Shown: positions 7,041 to 8,105 of the stretch, in pieces
Layout: the number at the start of each line of letters is the position of its first letter
How positions within the stretch are numbered: position 1 is the stretch's first letter
Assembly: GCA_029259835.1 (NCBI GenBank)
Contig: JAJDEL010000590.1
Location: forward strand, 1 to 8,105
Direction of reading: 5' to 3'
Length of the DNA stretch: 8,105 bases
From: Planctomicrobium sp.
GTDB lineage: Bacteria; Planctomycetota; Planctomycetia; Planctomycetales; Planctomycetaceae
Translations under genes and position numbers: made by a program
Notes under the pieces: generated by a model
The model's input: the letters and a program-made list of their open reading frames with translations, nothing else
What the model was told of the DNA's origin: nothing
Database searches by the model: none

Positions 7041-7163
7041 GGTTTCGAAATGGAAAGAAACATCTATACGGTTTGATCATACCGAACTCCGGTAAGAGGT
7101 TCTACTTGACGTGGATTGCTTGAACACGACCAATTCACGATCAGGGTAGAGTGTACTACGATT

Positions 7164-7172
7164 GGAAAGGAG
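7164..7172 (+). promoter_or_regulatory. Strong ribosome binding site for the 32-codon ORF
   Basis: GGAAAGGAG ends 6 bases before ATG 7179. It is the best Shine-Dalgarno sequence in the window, better than those of the large genes, and lies in an otherwise noncoding region. This is the main reason to take the short frame seriously. Confidence 0.6.
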
Positions 7173-7178
7173 TTTTGA

Positions 7179-7277
7179 ATGCTGTTAAATGTCGTTGATC
7201 CTCAACAGTTCCCGGTACAGCGGGCATGGCGAGATAAGGGTGGCTATACTGCCATGATGCGTGAGTTGACCTCATGA
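7179..7277 (+). CDS. Small ORF of 32 residues, unknown
   Basis: ATG 7179 to TGA 7275-7277 encodes a 32-residue peptide starting MLLNVVDPQQFPVQ and ending GGYTAMMRELTS. It has mixed polarity with no membrane segment or signal peptide. It could be a small protein, a regulatory leader ORF for the Asp-box gene that begins 129 bases downstream, or the 5' remnant of a decayed longer gene. The frame after the stop is not obviously continued. I do not recognise the sequence. The good ribosome site supports translation; the small size and lack of family evidence argue against certainty. Confidence 0.4.
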   Translation: MLLNVVDPQQFPVQRAWRDKGGYTAMMRELTS

Positions 7278-7331
7278 GGATTTCCGAAACTAACGATCCA
7301 ATTTCATTTTTCTCTCAAAGTGTTTAAATAG

Positions 7332-7349
7332 TTCCTTCAATAAAAGGAA
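7332..7349 (+). other. Small hairpin before the Asp-box gene
   Basis: TTCCTT and AAGGAA flank the 6-base loop CAATAA. The right arm contains AGGA, so in RNA the stem could mask a ribosome-binding-like sequence, but the start it would serve is unclear because ATG 7407 lies 57 bases later. The stem is short and AT-rich, and may be chance. Confidence 0.2.
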
Positions 7350-7406
7350 ATTGAAATCAACAATTCATTCACCGAGTACTACGGCACCGAATCATATAAC
7401 GTAAAG

Positions 7407-8105
7407 ATGAGAGACCAGAACCAAACGGGGATCACCAATAAAGTCCAACCACTCGGAAAGGTTCGATTTGTTGTACTCGCATTGTTTTATTCACTGATGG
7501 GTCTTTCTCAGACTCACTACGCACAGGCCGATGCGAAACCTGTTTCAATTCTTGCAGCCCGAATCGGCGGACACATTCATCCCTCGATCTGCAAAACGAA
7601 TCACGGCACGCTTCTCGTTGTCTATCAAGGCGAGAATGTGTTGATGTTTTCTCGTTCGACGGACGACGGAAGCACTTGGTCAAAGCCGGCGCCAATCGCA
7701 ACATCGGCGAATCGTCCAAGTCTGATTCGAGAAGTCAAGAAATTCGAGGTTTACCCTGGCACCATTGATAATCTTCCCGGCGACCACGTTTTGGTTACAT
7801 GGAACTACATCGCCGATGACAAAGCCAACGATGGGTATTACGAGCGAGCGTTGCTCTACACGATGAGCTCGGATCAGGGACTCACATGGAGTGAACAGAA
7901 ACTGATCGGGCCGGTCAATGGTAAGCATTTGGGTGCGGTTCGTCACAATGTATTGCCTTGGACCCACGGACGTTGGTTGTTACCGCTGCGCGTCGGGGCT
8001 CCTCAGTTGTTCGACCCTAAAACTGGTGAGCTGACATCAGTTCCCCTCACAGGGCCAGACGGCAAGCAGCACGAGTTTCAACAAATCGTACGAACGACTA
8101 AAGGA
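7407..8105 (+). CDS. Exported Asp-box (BNR, sialidase-like) protein, N-terminal part
   Basis: The frame is open from ATG 7407 to the window end, giving 233 residues with the rest missing. Residues 1-43 are a signal peptide with a long polar start, basic K18/R20, core FVVLALFYSLMGLS and a likely cut after AQA (39-41). Two canonical Asp boxes (S-x-D-x-G-x-T-W) are present at 84-91 (STDDGSTW) and 154-161 (SSDQGLTW), spaced 70 residues apart as in a six-bladed beta-propeller. IHPSICKTNHGTLLVVYQG (57-75) matches the start of sialidase-like propellers. The classical RIP arginine motif is not obvious, so sialidase activity itself is unproven; it could be another glycan-active or binding propeller. 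ATG 7407 has only a weak ribosome site (TAAAG), and the frame upstream is open back to 7344 without another good start. Confidence 0.85.
   Translation, partial: MRDQNQTGITNKVQPLGKVRFVVLALFYSLMGLSQTHYAQADAKPVSILAARIGGHIHPSICKTNHGTLLVVYQGENVLMFSRSTDDGSTWSKPAPIATSANRPSLIREVKKFEVYPGTIDNLPGDHVLVTWNYIADDKANDGYYERALLYTMSSDQGLTWSEQKLIGPVNGKHLGAVRHNVLPWTHGRWLLPLRVGAPQLFDPKTGELTSVPLTGPDGKQHEFQQIVRTTKG

Larger units (their letters stand above)
7030..7406. other. Divergent intergenic region
   Basis: These 377 bases separate two divergent genes and should hold promoters in both directions. TTGACG at 7106-7111 resembles a -35 box on the plus strand, but I find no matching -10 at normal spacing. The region contains the small ORF at 7179-7277 with its ribosome site. 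After it comes an AT-rich stretch with a small inverted repeat at 7332-7349. CCAATTTC near 7297 can also pair with GAAATTG at about 7348-7354. No tRNA or riboswitch-like structure was recognised. Confidence 0.5.

Noticed and set aside
7106..7162. Possible sigma-70 promoter (TTGACG or TTGAAC with TAGAGT or TACGAT)
   Set aside because: No -35/-10 pair has acceptable spacing, and each -10 candidate matches only 4 of 6 positions.
7350..7406. Upstream in-frame extension of the Asp-box gene with an ATT start after AAGGA
   Set aside because: ATT starts are very rare, the spacing is only about 2 bases, and the extension would put extra polar residues before an already long signal-peptide start.

Overview
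The window looks like a piece of a planctomycete chromosome, or of a close relative in the PVC group. This is inferred from gene content and style, not from a marker gene. It carries exported proteins of kinds that are abundant in planctomycetes: a LamG plus HEAT-repeat protein, a Cys-type sulfatase, an exported isochorismatase-fold protein with an RR signal, and an Asp-box (sialidase-like) protein. It also carries a noncoding stretch built around GCTAGCGC-type inverted repeats. Base composition appears roughly balanced, and no rRNA, tRNA, CRISPR array, transposase or phage gene is visible.

Layout. (1) 2-1033, plus strand: C-terminal 343 codons of a large LamG/HEAT protein whose start lies before the window. 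(2) 1034-1688: gene-poor. At 1083-1493 it holds a 411 bp element with imperfect terminal inverted repeats, a strong 16 bp inverted repeat and several smaller palindromes. The rest, up to 1688, is a leader with a possible 20-residue ORF that overlaps the sulfatase start. (3) 1689-3116 and 3113-6070, plus strand: an exported sulfatase coupled by an ATGA overlap to an unusual 985-residue exported protein. That protein joins a complete calcineurin-like metallophosphoesterase to a complete CocE/NonD-type serine hydrolase. (4) 6106-7029, minus strand: an isochorismatase-fold protein with a Tat-like signal, convergent with the fusion gene at 35 bp. (5) 7030-7406: a divergent intergenic region holding a 32-codon ORF with a very good ribosome binding site. 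(6) 7407-8105 onward, plus strand: the N-terminal 233 residues of an exported protein with two Asp boxes.

Function. Every complete large protein starts with an export signal, so the neighbourhood looks like periplasmic or outer-compartment catabolism. The firmest functional unit is the sulfatase with the phosphoesterase/esterase fusion. The two are co-transcribed and probably co-translated, and together could remove sulfate, phosphate and acyl groups from one decorated substrate. That substrate cannot be read from the sequence. The isochorismatase-fold protein and the Asp-box protein sit on separate transcripts, so a shared pathway is only suggested by position.
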